Source: Asterionellopsis glacialis (lineage: Eukaryota > Bacillariophyta > Plagiogrammaphyceae > Rhaphoneidales > Asterionellopsidaceae). From it: a stretch of DNA of 13,068 nucleotides. The notes under the pieces were generated by a model. That model was not told where the DNA came from, did not search any database, and saw only the letters and a list, made by a program, of their open reading frames with translations. Positions 1-7,701 of the stretch are shown here, piece after piece (position 1 is the first letter of the stretch; each line of letters starts with the position of its first letter). The translations under genes and the position numbers were made by a program. The stretch lies in the NCBI GenBank assembly GCA_014885115.2, contig WKLE02000300.1:1-13068 (forward strand), read 5' to 3'.

Positions 1-377
1 CTTGAAATAAGAAACATTTCTTAAGTAATGGCAACATGGTGACATCATATTTGAAAAACCTTATAATTAAAATAAACACTGCTATTTTTTTCTACTATAT
101 AGGTTTGTCCTCCTATCTTTTACATAATTGTACCAGTACCAGGTATGTCTGATTATTGTGAGATACAATTTTTTTTCTGGTCTTGTGTGCACACAATTGA
201 CAACAAGAAAAAAACGGCATTTACACACTACACTCAACCAACATGAATCCAACAAGCCTCCTAATGCATCAAACGTAGCCATGCCAGAACCTCTGGGAAT
301 GTGTGGGGCTTGAAATATGGTTAATTGTTGTTTTGTCATCAAAGCTGTTCAATGTGGAGATAATCTGGCAAGTTCTG
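1..377. other. AT-rich intergenic DNA, no gene recognised
   Basis: Both strands are open for 60-85 codons in places, but none of these translations has a recognisable motif and they overlap each other antisense. The last 50 bases or so may already belong to the transposase remnant that is clear from 378: a codon run in this part resembles the stretch that normally precedes the NSPDTN-type motif. No RNA gene or terminal inverted repeat was seen. Confidence 0.5.
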
Positions 378-650
378 TGGTCACCAGAAACTAACATGCT
401 GGATCTTGGAGTGTGAGCATCAATTCAATCCAAAGATGAAAAGGAGCACCATATAAAACATTGTCACAGCAGCATGATGCACTCACAAGAAGTGTGATGA
501 CAGCATGGACTTGATGAAGGTGCTTTTGCTCAAGTGTTCAATAGACTGAGGGTTTTGCTTTCCTGCATTGTTAATGATGGAGGTGGAAAAATGAAAAAGT
601 GGAGCAAAAACGTGGAAAATTATTTGGTGATGCAATGATAATTGACCTAA
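378..650 (+). pseudogene. Decayed mariner-like DDE transposase, C-terminal fragment
   Basis: Translation at 378-413 reads WSPETNMLDLGV, then a TGA at 414-416, then ASIQS up to 431. This closely resembles the conserved block NSPDTNxLDLGxxxSIQS near the third catalytic acidic residue of plant, oomycete and stramenopile mariner-like transposases. The downstream part continues in pieces with frame changes: about 443-511 (ending DALTRSVMTAW), about 504-600 (with FAQVFNRLRVLL and a Gly-rich turn), then about 599-650 (VEQKRGKLFGDAMI). The order and spacing fit a transposase C-terminal region. The coding sequence is broken by at least one stop and two or three frame changes, and no DNA-binding domain or terminal repeat was found, so it is a dead relic. 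The family call rests on remembered motif patterns, not on a search. Confidence 0.5.
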
Positions 651-1200
651 CAGAATGGAGAGCTTGAAATTATTTGGCCCCACAACTTTGTTGAAAATTT
701 TGTGAGTGGTCCATTTGATTGTGCTGACCAAATTAATCCTAATACTTGTGTAGGGGCTGGTGGAATAGAGCTCAGTACTGATGGTTGGTTAGATGCCACC
801 ATTACAGTTCAAGGAAACAGAGGATATAATATTAACTGCAAGTGCACAAACAGATCTTCAGATACAGACAGTAGTTAGAACAGCATATGGGTGGGGACCA
901 GTTCCAATGCTCAGTGTTTATATAAAAGGGATAGATCTACCAGTATTGCCATGGAAGCGAGAGCTAACTGTCACCGAATTGGTAGCTTTAGAATAAAGCT
1001 TTTTTGAGGGCGGGGTGGAAACGTTAGTTGCTATTCATACAATATCGTACTATCCCAAAAAAATAGTTTTGTTTTGGGTCTAAGAATAGGTAAACAGATA
1101 ATGATTATGATAAGCGCAATAATTGTAGAACAAATTAACTCAACTTGATCCTTTATGTATTTCAATATAAATAATATTATTATTTACAATTTCTTTTCTT
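651..1200. other. Intergenic DNA with one unexplained open stretch
   Basis: From about 652 to 877 the + strand is open for about 75 codons without an ATG (it contains the short run GGIELSTDGWLDATITV). This frame is the same as part of the transposase remnant upstream. A second frame is open at 793-996. Neither shows a known motif. They may be further decayed element sequence. From about 1000 to 1200 the DNA is AT-rich (for example the TA-rich run at 1156-1192) and probably holds the core promoter of the PPR gene. Confidence 0.35.
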
Positions 1201-1388
1201 CTACGCGTGCTACGTTTGGTTCGTGCGTGCATGTCGTGTGGGCGGGCAGTTCACGCCGGTGGTGGTGGTGGATGGCACTGACGAACGAAGGAAAGGCGGC
1301 GGAGGGGAAGAACAAATCAAAAGAGGCACGACGCCAAGAATAAACCACAAGACAACAACCCAACTTTTTTTTCTTTCTCCACTCCACC
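1201..1388 (+). promoter_or_regulatory. GC-rich leader/promoter of the PPR gene with two possible uORFs
   Basis: This block is clearly richer in G and C than its surroundings, with a GGT repeat at about 1258-1270, and runs straight into the Kozak-like start at 1389 (ccaccATGG). Two short upstream reading frames lie in it: 1231-1281 (17 codons with stop) and 1272-1343 (24 codons with stop). They overlap each other and both end before the main ATG. If transcription starts upstream of 1231 they could reduce translation of the PPR protein. The transcription start is unknown. Confidence 0.35.
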
Positions 1389-3401
1389 ATGGCGTCTTCG
1401 CCATTGATGATTCGGGCGGGGTTGGGAAGGAGTTGTTGTCGTCGTCTTGTACGTACGTCAAGTCAACAACGAGCTATAATAATTGGAAGAAATGCTATAA
1501 TTGCTTCTACAAATAATCATGGTTTAATTTCAGAAGGGACGAATAATAATGATAATAATTTTAGAGGTCCTCCTCCCTTTGGCACATATCAAGGTTACTA
1601 CTCTTACAATGCAAATACAATGATGACGACAACACGAATGTTTTCAGAGGTTGCAGATTCGTCAACTAACAAAGCGAACAAAACTATTGCGGACGATCAT
1701 CCTGATTTTCATCCTCAACAAGTTATCCATGATATATGTGAAGCATCGAAATGGAAAGATGGGAATGAATGGGATCCATATGCTGTACGACGTGCTATGG
1801 AAGCGTATGAAGAACATTTAAATTTTATATGGCACCGATTACAACACCAACAACAGAATCAACAACCGAAAGATTTAGAAGATTTTTTATCACACAACCA
1901 AGCTGTACAGGCACGTCAACTATTGAGTTCCAACATTACCGAACGTGCCATCAAGGCATCTGTTAAAATGAGTTTAAATACCTATGCCCTCAGTCGCAAA
2001 GTGCGTGAGTTAGAGCGTCTCATTGGTTCTATAGGGATGACACCTTTGACAGATGCATTATCCTTACGTCTCATTGAAGCCAATGGTAAGGCGGGAAATG
2101 TAGGACGTGCCTTATCATTGTTGCAATTACGCAAGGCAAGAGGATATCCACCTCAGCCAGATGAATTTGTATTTTGTGTAAGAGCAATTGATAGTGCAGG
2201 ATTGTATTTACGTAAAAATCGGAATGTATTTGTAGGTGATACCTTTCAACCAGCTATTGATAATCCAACGCGGTGGTTAGATGCTATATTACTCAATATG
2301 CATCAACGATCTGCACCATTAAGTACCAAACTTGCAAATCAAATGTTACACACCTATGCAACCACAGGACGTAGTGGGCGTGCTGTTCATTTCTTTTATA
2401 ATGTTGTCCGTACACCTGTGGGTGATGATGATAATGATAATGGAGTAGATGAGTCCATCTCATTGGATGGTGATGCTGAGAATAACCATAACTACGAAGA
2501 GGATGATAATAACAATGATAATCAAGATATTCCTAAAAATATGGCTAAATTTCGGCAACGTCGCGTACGAGTCAAAATGAAAATGAGACCACCACCTCCT
2601 GTATATAAAATACCTTCGGAAGCGAAAAGACTTCGAGCTGCTCGAAGGGGGGGTGATGGTGGTACTAATAGTACTACTGATTCTTCTTCTTCAACCGCCA
2701 CCTCCAAACAAGGGTTAGTAGGTAATCAGCATGTCTCTAATTTGGATCGTGAATCGGATAAGGATTGGTCCTTATCCCTGACAGCTGCCTTTGCCTTTGC
2801 GGAAAGTTTGTCTCAGGGTGCATGTGGACACCCGCCGGTTCAACTCGATGTTGTAAGTTGGAATATACTTATCAAGGCATGTTGTTACCGTGGTAGTCTT
2901 TGGAGAGCCTTTTCTATCCTTCGTGATACAATGCCACGATATGGGATTGAACCAGATACGCATACCTACAATACCCTTTTGTCAGGTTTGGCACGTGTGG
3001 GTGATAAAACAACCATGATGGAATTCTTTGTAGAAATGACCAACAAAGGTATTCCCCTAGACCCCTACACTATCCAATCCATAGTCGACGGGATGTGCAA
3101 CGTAGGTGATATTGCAGGTGCAGTGACATTTGTACAAGATTCCTTCAATCAACATCGTGTTGTACCACCGTACACCACACATTTGAAACTTTTAGAATTT
3201 GCATTGGCCAATGAATTAATCCATGAAGCGAATCGACATGTATACTTCTTACGACAAATGAGGAACTGGGAACCCAGTCCATATGATACACCTGAATTTT
3301 GTAAAACTATGGACCTCACACAAAAGAATCCTAAATTGTCAGAAAAAGCCTTGGTCAAATTATTTGCCTTTTTTGGTGAACGACTGAAACAAGAAGATTG
3401 A
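1389..3401 (+). CDS. Pentatricopeptide-repeat (PPR) protein, probably mitochondrial
   Basis: A 670-residue single-exon protein. The start fits a strong Kozak context (ccaccATGGcg). Residues 1-44 have seven Arg and no acidic residue, with the first Glu at 49, as in a mitochondrial presequence. No signal peptide with a plastid motif is present. At least three P-type PPR helix pairs lie near the C-terminus: about 488-523 (VVSWNILIKACC...), 524-558 (THTYNTLLSGLARVG...) and 559-594 (PYTIQSIVDGMCNVG...). A weaker PPR-like segment lies at about 215-265. Between them, about 345-384 is an Asp/Asn-rich acidic insert followed by a basic, Pro-rich stretch (about 385-425) and a Ser/Thr-rich linker. By family, PPR proteins bind organellar RNA for processing, stability or translation. 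Residues 5 and last of repeats 1 and 2 are Asn and Asp, which in the published PPR code favour U (inference). The RNA target is unknown. No PPR-linked editing or endonuclease domain was seen. Confidence 0.85.
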   Translation: MASSPLMIRAGLGRSCCRRLVRTSSQQRAIIIGRNAIIASTNNHGLISEGTNNNDNNFRGPPPFGTYQGYYSYNANTMMTTTRMFSEVADSSTNKANKTIADDHPDFHPQQVIHDICEASKWKDGNEWDPYAVRRAMEAYEEHLNFIWHRLQHQQQNQQPKDLEDFLSHNQAVQARQLLSSNITERAIKASVKMSLNTYALSRKVRELERLIGSIGMTPLTDALSLRLIEANGKAGNVGRALSLLQLRKARGYPPQPDEFVFCVRAIDSAGLYLRKNRNVFVGDTFQPAIDNPTRWLDAILLNMHQRSAPLSTKLANQMLHTYATTGRSGRAVHFFYNVVRTPVGDDDNDNGVDESISLDGDAENNHNYEEDDNNNDNQDIPKNMAKFRQRRVRVKMKMRPPPPVYKIPSEAKRLRAARRGGDGGTNSTTDSSSSTATSKQGLVGNQHVSNLDRESDKDWSLSLTAAFAFAESLSQGACGHPPVQLDVVSWNILIKACCYRGSLWRAFSILRDTMPRYGIEPDTHTYNTLLSGLARVGDKTTMMEFFVEMTNKGIPLDPYTIQSIVDGMCNVGDIAGAVTFVQDSFNQHRVVPPYTTHLKLLEFALANELIHEANRHVYFLRQMRNWEPSPYDTPEFCKTMDLTQKNPKLSEKALVKLFAFFGERLKQED

Positions 3402-4019
3402 ATTTTATATTTCTAAATTGATGATGTGGTTTGTTTTTGAATAATATGAACTATTGTATAAGATTATTTTTTTAGATCATATAGGATCACGAAAAAAAAG
3501 TCTAGACAGCATTAATCAAGAAACATAATACATAAAATTCATTCATCAGTACTCTACTCTGGTTCTCGATTATTGTCTTTCTAGTGCAAAATAATTCTTA
3601 TTTCCTCCTCAAATTCAAAACTTAATTGTTTCAATCAGAGGTCTATTGACTTGTGGCTCAAGCTCAATAGAGACTAGCTTTATTCTCATTTGAATTATTT
3701 CTGATTTCTGGTATGCATTGGATGGGGTGGAATTGGAAGGAGAATGTACTGGACAAAGCTATGAAAATAATCCAACAAGAAAACGCGAGCGATGTGGTTT
3801 GTGGATTTATTTTAGTAGAGGTCTCTCTCCCTTTTACATTCAATCTTTCGTGCACAATGTACTGTGCATATGACTTCATCCTTCTTACTTTGTGTTGGAT
3901 GCAGTCGCATCACTGTTAGTGGATCCTGATAGACTACTGTGTGATTCAGATGCTTTTATGTACAAGAATTTTGAGTTGACGTCAGCATTATGGTATGTTC
4001 TCATTTTCACTCTATCATT
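3402..4019. other. Convergent intergenic gap (3' ends of the PPR and SGNH genes)
   Basis: The first 190 bases are AT-rich with A/T runs and probably hold the 3' untranslated region of the PPR gene. No RNA gene was recognised. The second half contains an eroded open stretch on the + strand, listed separately. Confidence 0.5.
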
Positions 4020-4023
4020 CTAG
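3595..4023 (+). pseudogene. Eroded open stretch of unknown origin
   Basis: One + strand frame stays open from about 3595 to the TAG at 4021-4023 except for two TGA codons, at 3691-3693 and 3871-3873. That gives three open pieces of about 32, 59 and 49 codons. The translation is not low complexity (it includes FWYALDGVELEGECTGQSY and DAVASLLVDPDRLLCDSDAF), and a random frame in DNA this AT-rich should hold more stops. There is no ATG at a sensible start and I recognise no family. It overlaps two shorter open frames (one on each strand), which weakens the case. It could be a decayed gene or element, an exon fragment with a missed intron, or chance. Confidence 0.25.
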
Positions 4024-5303
4024 GCTGCATCAAGTGGGAGAAGAGTTGACGGGTCCGATGGATTTAGTACCAATTTTCTAACAGCATAGTTCAACAGCCA
4101 CGTAGCCGATATCTTATTAAATAAATCGCATATTATATGGACACCGTCCTCTTTTACACAATCTGGATTATTGTGAAATGCTTTACTCAAACTCTCGATA
4201 TCACGAAGCCAGACATGAGAATTGTTGCCAGTATTCCATTTTTTAGATGTAAAATGTGTTCTTCTCGCACGGTTCATGTTGGCAATATCAGCATTTAACT
4301 CACTCGTAGTCCTATTTGTCTTCTCTGGATGAGTAACATTAAATACTGCTGATGCTGTATCAAAAATAAACTTAGTACCACGGCTGGCAGAGATTTCTTT
4401 TGTGATATTTGCCAGTGCATCAAAAAACTCTGGAGTACAAAATTCATTCCAGTCTTTCCGAAAGGCACAATGTAGCCCCTGGTTCATTACCACTGCAATA
4501 GGTACGAGAGCACTATCAGTATGCCTTTTCAGGTGTCCAAATCCAAGATCGTTGGCGTATTTTGACCATTGCCATGAAATACATATCACACCATCCGGTG
4601 CTTCCGTACTTTTGTCGAACTGCGCTACCTGATTTTCTATTTGTTTGTGTATGTTGCCACCTCTAAAGCTAAACTTTTGCAACCTCAAAGTGCAAGTAGC
4701 ATTTACATTTGAAGGACAACAAAAGATATGATGATTGTGATACGTTTGTCTCATTGTGCCATAAATCGTATCATCTTGAAAGGGTCGTTTCCCTCTTACA
4801 AAAGTTTCCAGTTGTGTATACTGATCGCGAGCAAAGGAGTCGCCAATTAAATCTACCAACCACATAATTTTTGATTCGTTCTTGGATTGTTCACGAAGAT
4901 GATTCCACATATTTTCCATGATTTCTTCGCCTTCCAGTAACATTGAATTGTCTTGAGAATGTAGATTGAGAGGGAACTCACTTCCATTTGTAGTGGCCCT
5001 TGAGGATGAGAAGGCCAGTTTTGTCAAGTCATTAATTGATATGCTTTTTTGTCCCCCCGTACCCGTCTTGCTTTGAAGGCCGCTAATTGTTTCAGTTGTT
5101 GTGGCTGATTCTGACAAGGCATCTAAACTAAGCACTGGTACGTCAGTCGTTTTCGCGGATTGCACCTGGGTATCCCTTGATTTCGTTTGAAGTCGAGGTA
5201 ATTCAATGAATGTTCCCAAGGATGTTCCCAAGAATGTTTCCAAGAAAACAATAATAAATATGGTAGCAAGGATAGTCCGAACACTTGTCTTCGACTGGCC
5301 CAT
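4020..5303 (-). CDS. Type II membrane SGNH/PC-esterase-like protein
   Basis: A 427-residue single-exon protein. Residues about 10-24 (TILATIFIIVFLETF) form one hydrophobic segment after a short basic N-terminus, a signal anchor typical of Golgi or secretory type II proteins. A Ser/Thr-rich stem (about 40-120) follows, then a globular domain. The domain opens with GDSFARDQY (GDS at 154-156, Ser156 the likely nucleophile) and closes with DGVH at 386-389 followed by CDLFN. A central NQG at 274-276 could supply the Asn/Gly of an SGNH fold. The GDS plus DxxH pair, with many Cys (195, 196, 204, 241, 279, 289, 382, 392) and several N-glycosylation sequons (for example at 142, 201, 299, 322, 330), fits the PC-esterase/TBL/CAS1-like group, which adds or removes acyl groups on glycans. 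The substrate cannot be told. It shares an upstream region of 443 bp with the dioxygenase gene. The fold call is moderately sure, the activity is not. Confidence 0.6.
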   Translation of the reverse strand: MGQSKTSVRTILATIFIIVFLETFLGTSLGTFIELPRLQTKSRDTQVQSAKTTDVPVLSLDALSESATTTETISGLQSKTGTGGQKSISINDLTKLAFSSSRATTNGSEFPLNLHSQDNSMLLEGEEIMENMWNHLREQSKNESKIMWLVDLIGDSFARDQYTQLETFVRGKRPFQDDTIYGTMRQTYHNHHIFCCPSNVNATCTLRLQKFSFRGGNIHKQIENQVAQFDKSTEAPDGVICISWQWSKYANDLGFGHLKRHTDSALVPIAVVMNQGLHCAFRKDWNEFCTPEFFDALANITKEISASRGTKFIFDTASAVFNVTHPEKTNRTTSELNADIANMNRARRTHFTSKKWNTGNNSHVWLRDIESLSKAFHNNPDCVKEDGVHIICDLFNKISATWLLNYAVRKLVLNPSDPSTLLPLDAA

Positions 5304-5746
5304 CGTCTATTACAATTCTCGAATGCAGACCTACCAATTTCATGGCGGGGTTCAAAAAACACAAGAAAATACGACCTGGTCGTAGACTACATCATTATTA
5401 GACTGTCTAGAAAGGACCAAAACAGTTGGTCCTATGTACCATGGAGATAACGAATCCTACCGTAGAGAGACACCCTTCAGATCTCAAATCCAAAATTTCA
5501 AAAATCCAAACTGACACCCGTCTGTCCATCCAACAGACATTTTGATCTTGGAGTTAGGGTTAGAGTTTATGAATCTCAAATCAAACCCATGTCAGCCATC
5601 ACAGAACGAAGCACATCTCGGTGCACGCTTCTTTGTTGCTTGCCCGACGATGGGATTTTTCGTATCAGTATTTCGCGGTAGCATTGCTGTGACCTCTCAT
5701 TTTTCGGTCTTTAGGGGATAATCATTCTGCATAGTGAAAGAAAATA
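5304..5746. promoter_or_regulatory. Divergent promoter region between SGNH and dioxygenase genes
   Basis: The two coding sequences start 443 bp apart and point away from each other, so both promoters must lie here. It contains the hairpin at 5413-5433, a 6-bp inverted repeat (gtctgt/acagac) around 5520-5540, and a repeated ATCTCAAATC element at about 5481 and 5574. A TTAGGGTTAG string at 5554-5563 resembles a short telomere-like box but is too short to interpret. No TATA box is convincing. Confidence 0.4.
5413..5433. repeat. Perfect inverted repeat (8-bp arms)
   Basis: AGGACCAA (5413-5420) and TTGGTCCT (5426-5433) are exact reverse complements around the 5-nt loop AACAG. The AGGAC/GTCCT core recurs in the hairpins at 7192-7225 and 11023-11062, also upstream of genes. 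Confidence 0.7.
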
Positions 5747-6949
5747 ATGAAATCGACACAAACATCAGATGGTGAACTTAAAATGGAAATGTCGATTCCG
5801 TTGCTAGATATTAGAACTTGGCATGAATCTCCAGAGGTTTTTGCATCAGATCTTCGGAAAGCATGTCATTCCATTGGATTCTTTTTACTCAAGCATGATA
5901 TTTCCTTATCGATAATGGAAAGACAACTTCAAGAAACCAGACGTTTCTTTCAGCTTCCTCGGGATCAAAAACTCACAATTTCGTATGAAAACAGTCCCTC
6001 CTTTCGGGGGTATATGGACCTTGGACTTGAAAATACAAATGGTAAAACAGATTGGAGAGAGCAGCTTGAATTGTCTTCAGAAGCCAATTGGATTTCTCTG
6101 CCGGGAAAGCAGAGCTACCAAGAGGGGGGTGATCATAAAGAACAACAAACCGACCACCTTCCCTTACATGAAAGACTTCGAGGGACTAATCAATGGCCAG
6201 ATGACATTCAGCCAACCTTAAAAGAATCCACAATTACATATGTAGATGAAATTCTTTTGCTAGGAAAAGAATTACGTCGCGCTGTTTCTGTTTCACTTGG
6301 TTTGGACAAAAATGAACTCGAACCAATGTTTACGGTAGGGACTGGACAACCCCATTGGGCACTGAAACTTTCGGCTTACCCGCCTGTACATCAACACAAG
6401 GATAAAGAAAGGAGCAAGGGTGAACAGTCCTTCGGAGTGGGTCCCCATACGGACACAAACTTTATGACATTTGTGCTACAGGACGATGTCGGTGGACTGC
6501 AAGTCTTTTCAAGAGGCCGGTGGATTGATGTCCCAGTTGGAGGACGCGATGATCACAATGGCGGCGAGAGCGGGAACTCCATTTTGGTATGCAATCTTGG
6601 AGAACAAGCTGAGATTCTGTCCAATGGATACTTTTGCGCGACGCCGCATCGTGTACTTACCAACCGATCAAACAAAACTAGAATTTCTGTACCACTATTT
6701 TACAACCCACCACTTGAGGCTGTAGTGAAACCACTTCAAATTCCAAGGGTGCTTCCTTGGGAACGAAATGGTAGCAACGATGAAATCCGTCACCAATCTT
6801 GGCGACTGTCAAGGAACAAAATGCTGAATACAGTTGGTGATAATACATTTAAGAGCCTGGCTCGTTCTCATCCTAATAATTTTGCACGCTACCATGGAGA
6901 TCTCGTTGTTCTTGGTGATGGAACTATCGTAAAGAAAGAACAAGATTGA
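5747..6949 (+). CDS. 2-oxoglutarate/Fe(II)-dependent dioxygenase, isopenicillin-N-synthase-like
   Basis: A 400-residue single-exon enzyme. The N-terminal DIOX_N part (about 16-125) has the usual PLLDIRTW start, the CHSIGFFLLKH strand and the RRFFQLP helix. The catalytic double-stranded beta-helix follows: HTD at 234-236 supplies two iron ligands (His234, Asp236), His301 in ATPHRVLTN the third, and Arg312-Ile-Ser314 is the 2-oxoglutarate-binding RxS motif. FYNPP and GGLQV blocks are also in place, so it should be active. Extra loops at about 115-140, 215-230 and 264-276 make it somewhat longer than typical plant members. The C-terminal block with LARSHPNNFARYHGDL is of a kind I associate with many algal and fungal members (from memory). 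By family it hydroxylates or oxidises a small molecule; the substrate cannot be read. No targeting signal is seen, so it is probably cytosolic. The first ATG is used; Met13 and Met15 are alternatives. Confidence 0.9.
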   Translation: MKSTQTSDGELKMEMSIPLLDIRTWHESPEVFASDLRKACHSIGFFLLKHDISLSIMERQLQETRRFFQLPRDQKLTISYENSPSFRGYMDLGLENTNGKTDWREQLELSSEANWISLPGKQSYQEGGDHKEQQTDHLPLHERLRGTNQWPDDIQPTLKESTITYVDEILLLGKELRRAVSVSLGLDKNELEPMFTVGTGQPHWALKLSAYPPVHQHKDKERSKGEQSFGVGPHTDTNFMTFVLQDDVGGLQVFSRGRWIDVPVGGRDDHNGGESGNSILVCNLGEQAEILSNGYFCATPHRVLTNRSNKTRISVPLFYNPPLEAVVKPLQIPRVLPWERNGSNDEIRHQSWRLSRNKMLNTVGDNTFKSLARSHPNNFARYHGDLVVLGDGTIVKKEQD

Positions 6950-6953
6950 ACTC

Positions 6954-6959
6954 AATAAA
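6954..6959 (+). terminator. Possible polyadenylation signal of the dioxygenase gene
   Basis: AATAAA lies 5 nt after the TGA stop, close for a poly(A) signal. A second A/T-rich candidate (aaaataaatta) occurs near 7011-7021. Unverified. Confidence 0.25.
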
Positions 6960-7191
6960 TATCATAGGAACTTTTTTGGCAACAAAACACTATCTTTCGG
7001 GATCTGTATCAAAATAAATTATTTCTTAAAAAGCTGTGTAGACTAATCATCACCGTGTGCGACAAAAATGAACAGATTGCAGTCATCAATCTATTTTAAA
7101 TTCAGCGATTTTCAACTCAAGTTTGGCAGAGTTTTTCTGTTTCCTACCACCTTTGGTTTCCCCTGTAAACTAGGACTTACCGAAAGATCCT

Positions 7192-7225
7192 CTAGGACTA
7201 GAGGTCCTAAAGGATCTAGTCCTAG
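7192..7225. repeat. Perfect inverted repeat (11-bp arms) with nested palindrome
   Basis: CTAGGACTAGA (7192-7202) is the exact reverse complement of TCTAGTCCTAG (7215-7225), with a 12-nt loop that itself contains TCCT/AGGA. An alternative pairing, CCTCTAG/CTAGAGG (about 7190-7205), overlaps the left arm. A shortened copy of the arm, CTAGGACT, lies at 7170-7177. The 10-mer CTAGTCCTAG (7216-7225) recurs exactly at 11041-11050. Confidence 0.75.
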
Positions 7226-7229
7226 TTGC

Positions 7230-7264
7230 GAGAGGAGAAAAACAGTGATCTCAGATCTCCTCTC
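7230..7264. repeat. Second perfect inverted repeat (9-bp arms)
   Basis: GAGAGGAGA (7230-7238) and TCTCCTCTC (7256-7264) are exact reverse complements with a 17-nt loop. It begins 4 nt after the preceding hairpin, so the two would form a tandem stem-loop pair in DNA or RNA. Confidence 0.65.
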
Positions 7265-7701
7265 CCACTCTCCGCTGTGTCTGTAAGGCCTTTGTAAGGG
7301 CATCGGGAAATAGTCCCCCATGGTAAAGGATAGTGCTAATAGAGGACCTACTGGGAAATATTCCGCGCGAAAGGTGAGCCATCTCGCTGACGCACATCCG
7401 CTCTAGAGCTACTGGTGTCCCTCGTATCCTATGGAGGAAAATCTTCACATTCGTTTCCCATACGATGCAACCGTCTTGTCAGCCGTCAGAAGATTTCCCA
7501 ATATTGCTTCGCTGTGAGAACGCCCGCCTTGTGTTCCACTCATCAGCCCACATCGGTTCCGCACTGCACAGGACATCAAGAACCATCACGTATCACGCCG
7601 ACACAACAGCTGTCACCATTCAAAAACCTCACTTTGACTTTACTACCTTTTGACACCAACGCTAGCAGCTCAAATCTCCAATCGTCTGAAATAGGAGCAA
7701 G

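Larger units (their letters stand above)
6960..7701. promoter_or_regulatory. Intergenic region and promoter of the methionine aminopeptidase gene
   Basis: About 740 bp without a convincing gene. Open frames of 62-99 codons on both strands overlap each other and carry no motif. The region holds the dioxygenase 3' end, two adjacent perfect hairpins at 7192-7264, and the presumed promoter and leader of the gene starting at 7702. No TATA box or RNA gene was recognised. Confidence 0.4.

Noticed and set aside
1258..1270. GGT repeat as a G-quadruplex or microsatellite of note
   Set aside because: Too few consecutive guanines per run for a stable quadruplex, and only about four repeat units.
3595..4023. 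TGA recoding (selenocysteine) of the two in-frame TGA codons
   Set aside because: No SECIS-like stem was recognised downstream, no selenoprotein family motif surrounds the TGAs, and TGA is a normal stop for three intact genes in the window.
5554..5563. Interstitial telomere repeat (TTAGGGTTAG)
   Set aside because: Only one and a half repeat units, no longer array nearby, so chance or a simple promoter box is as likely.
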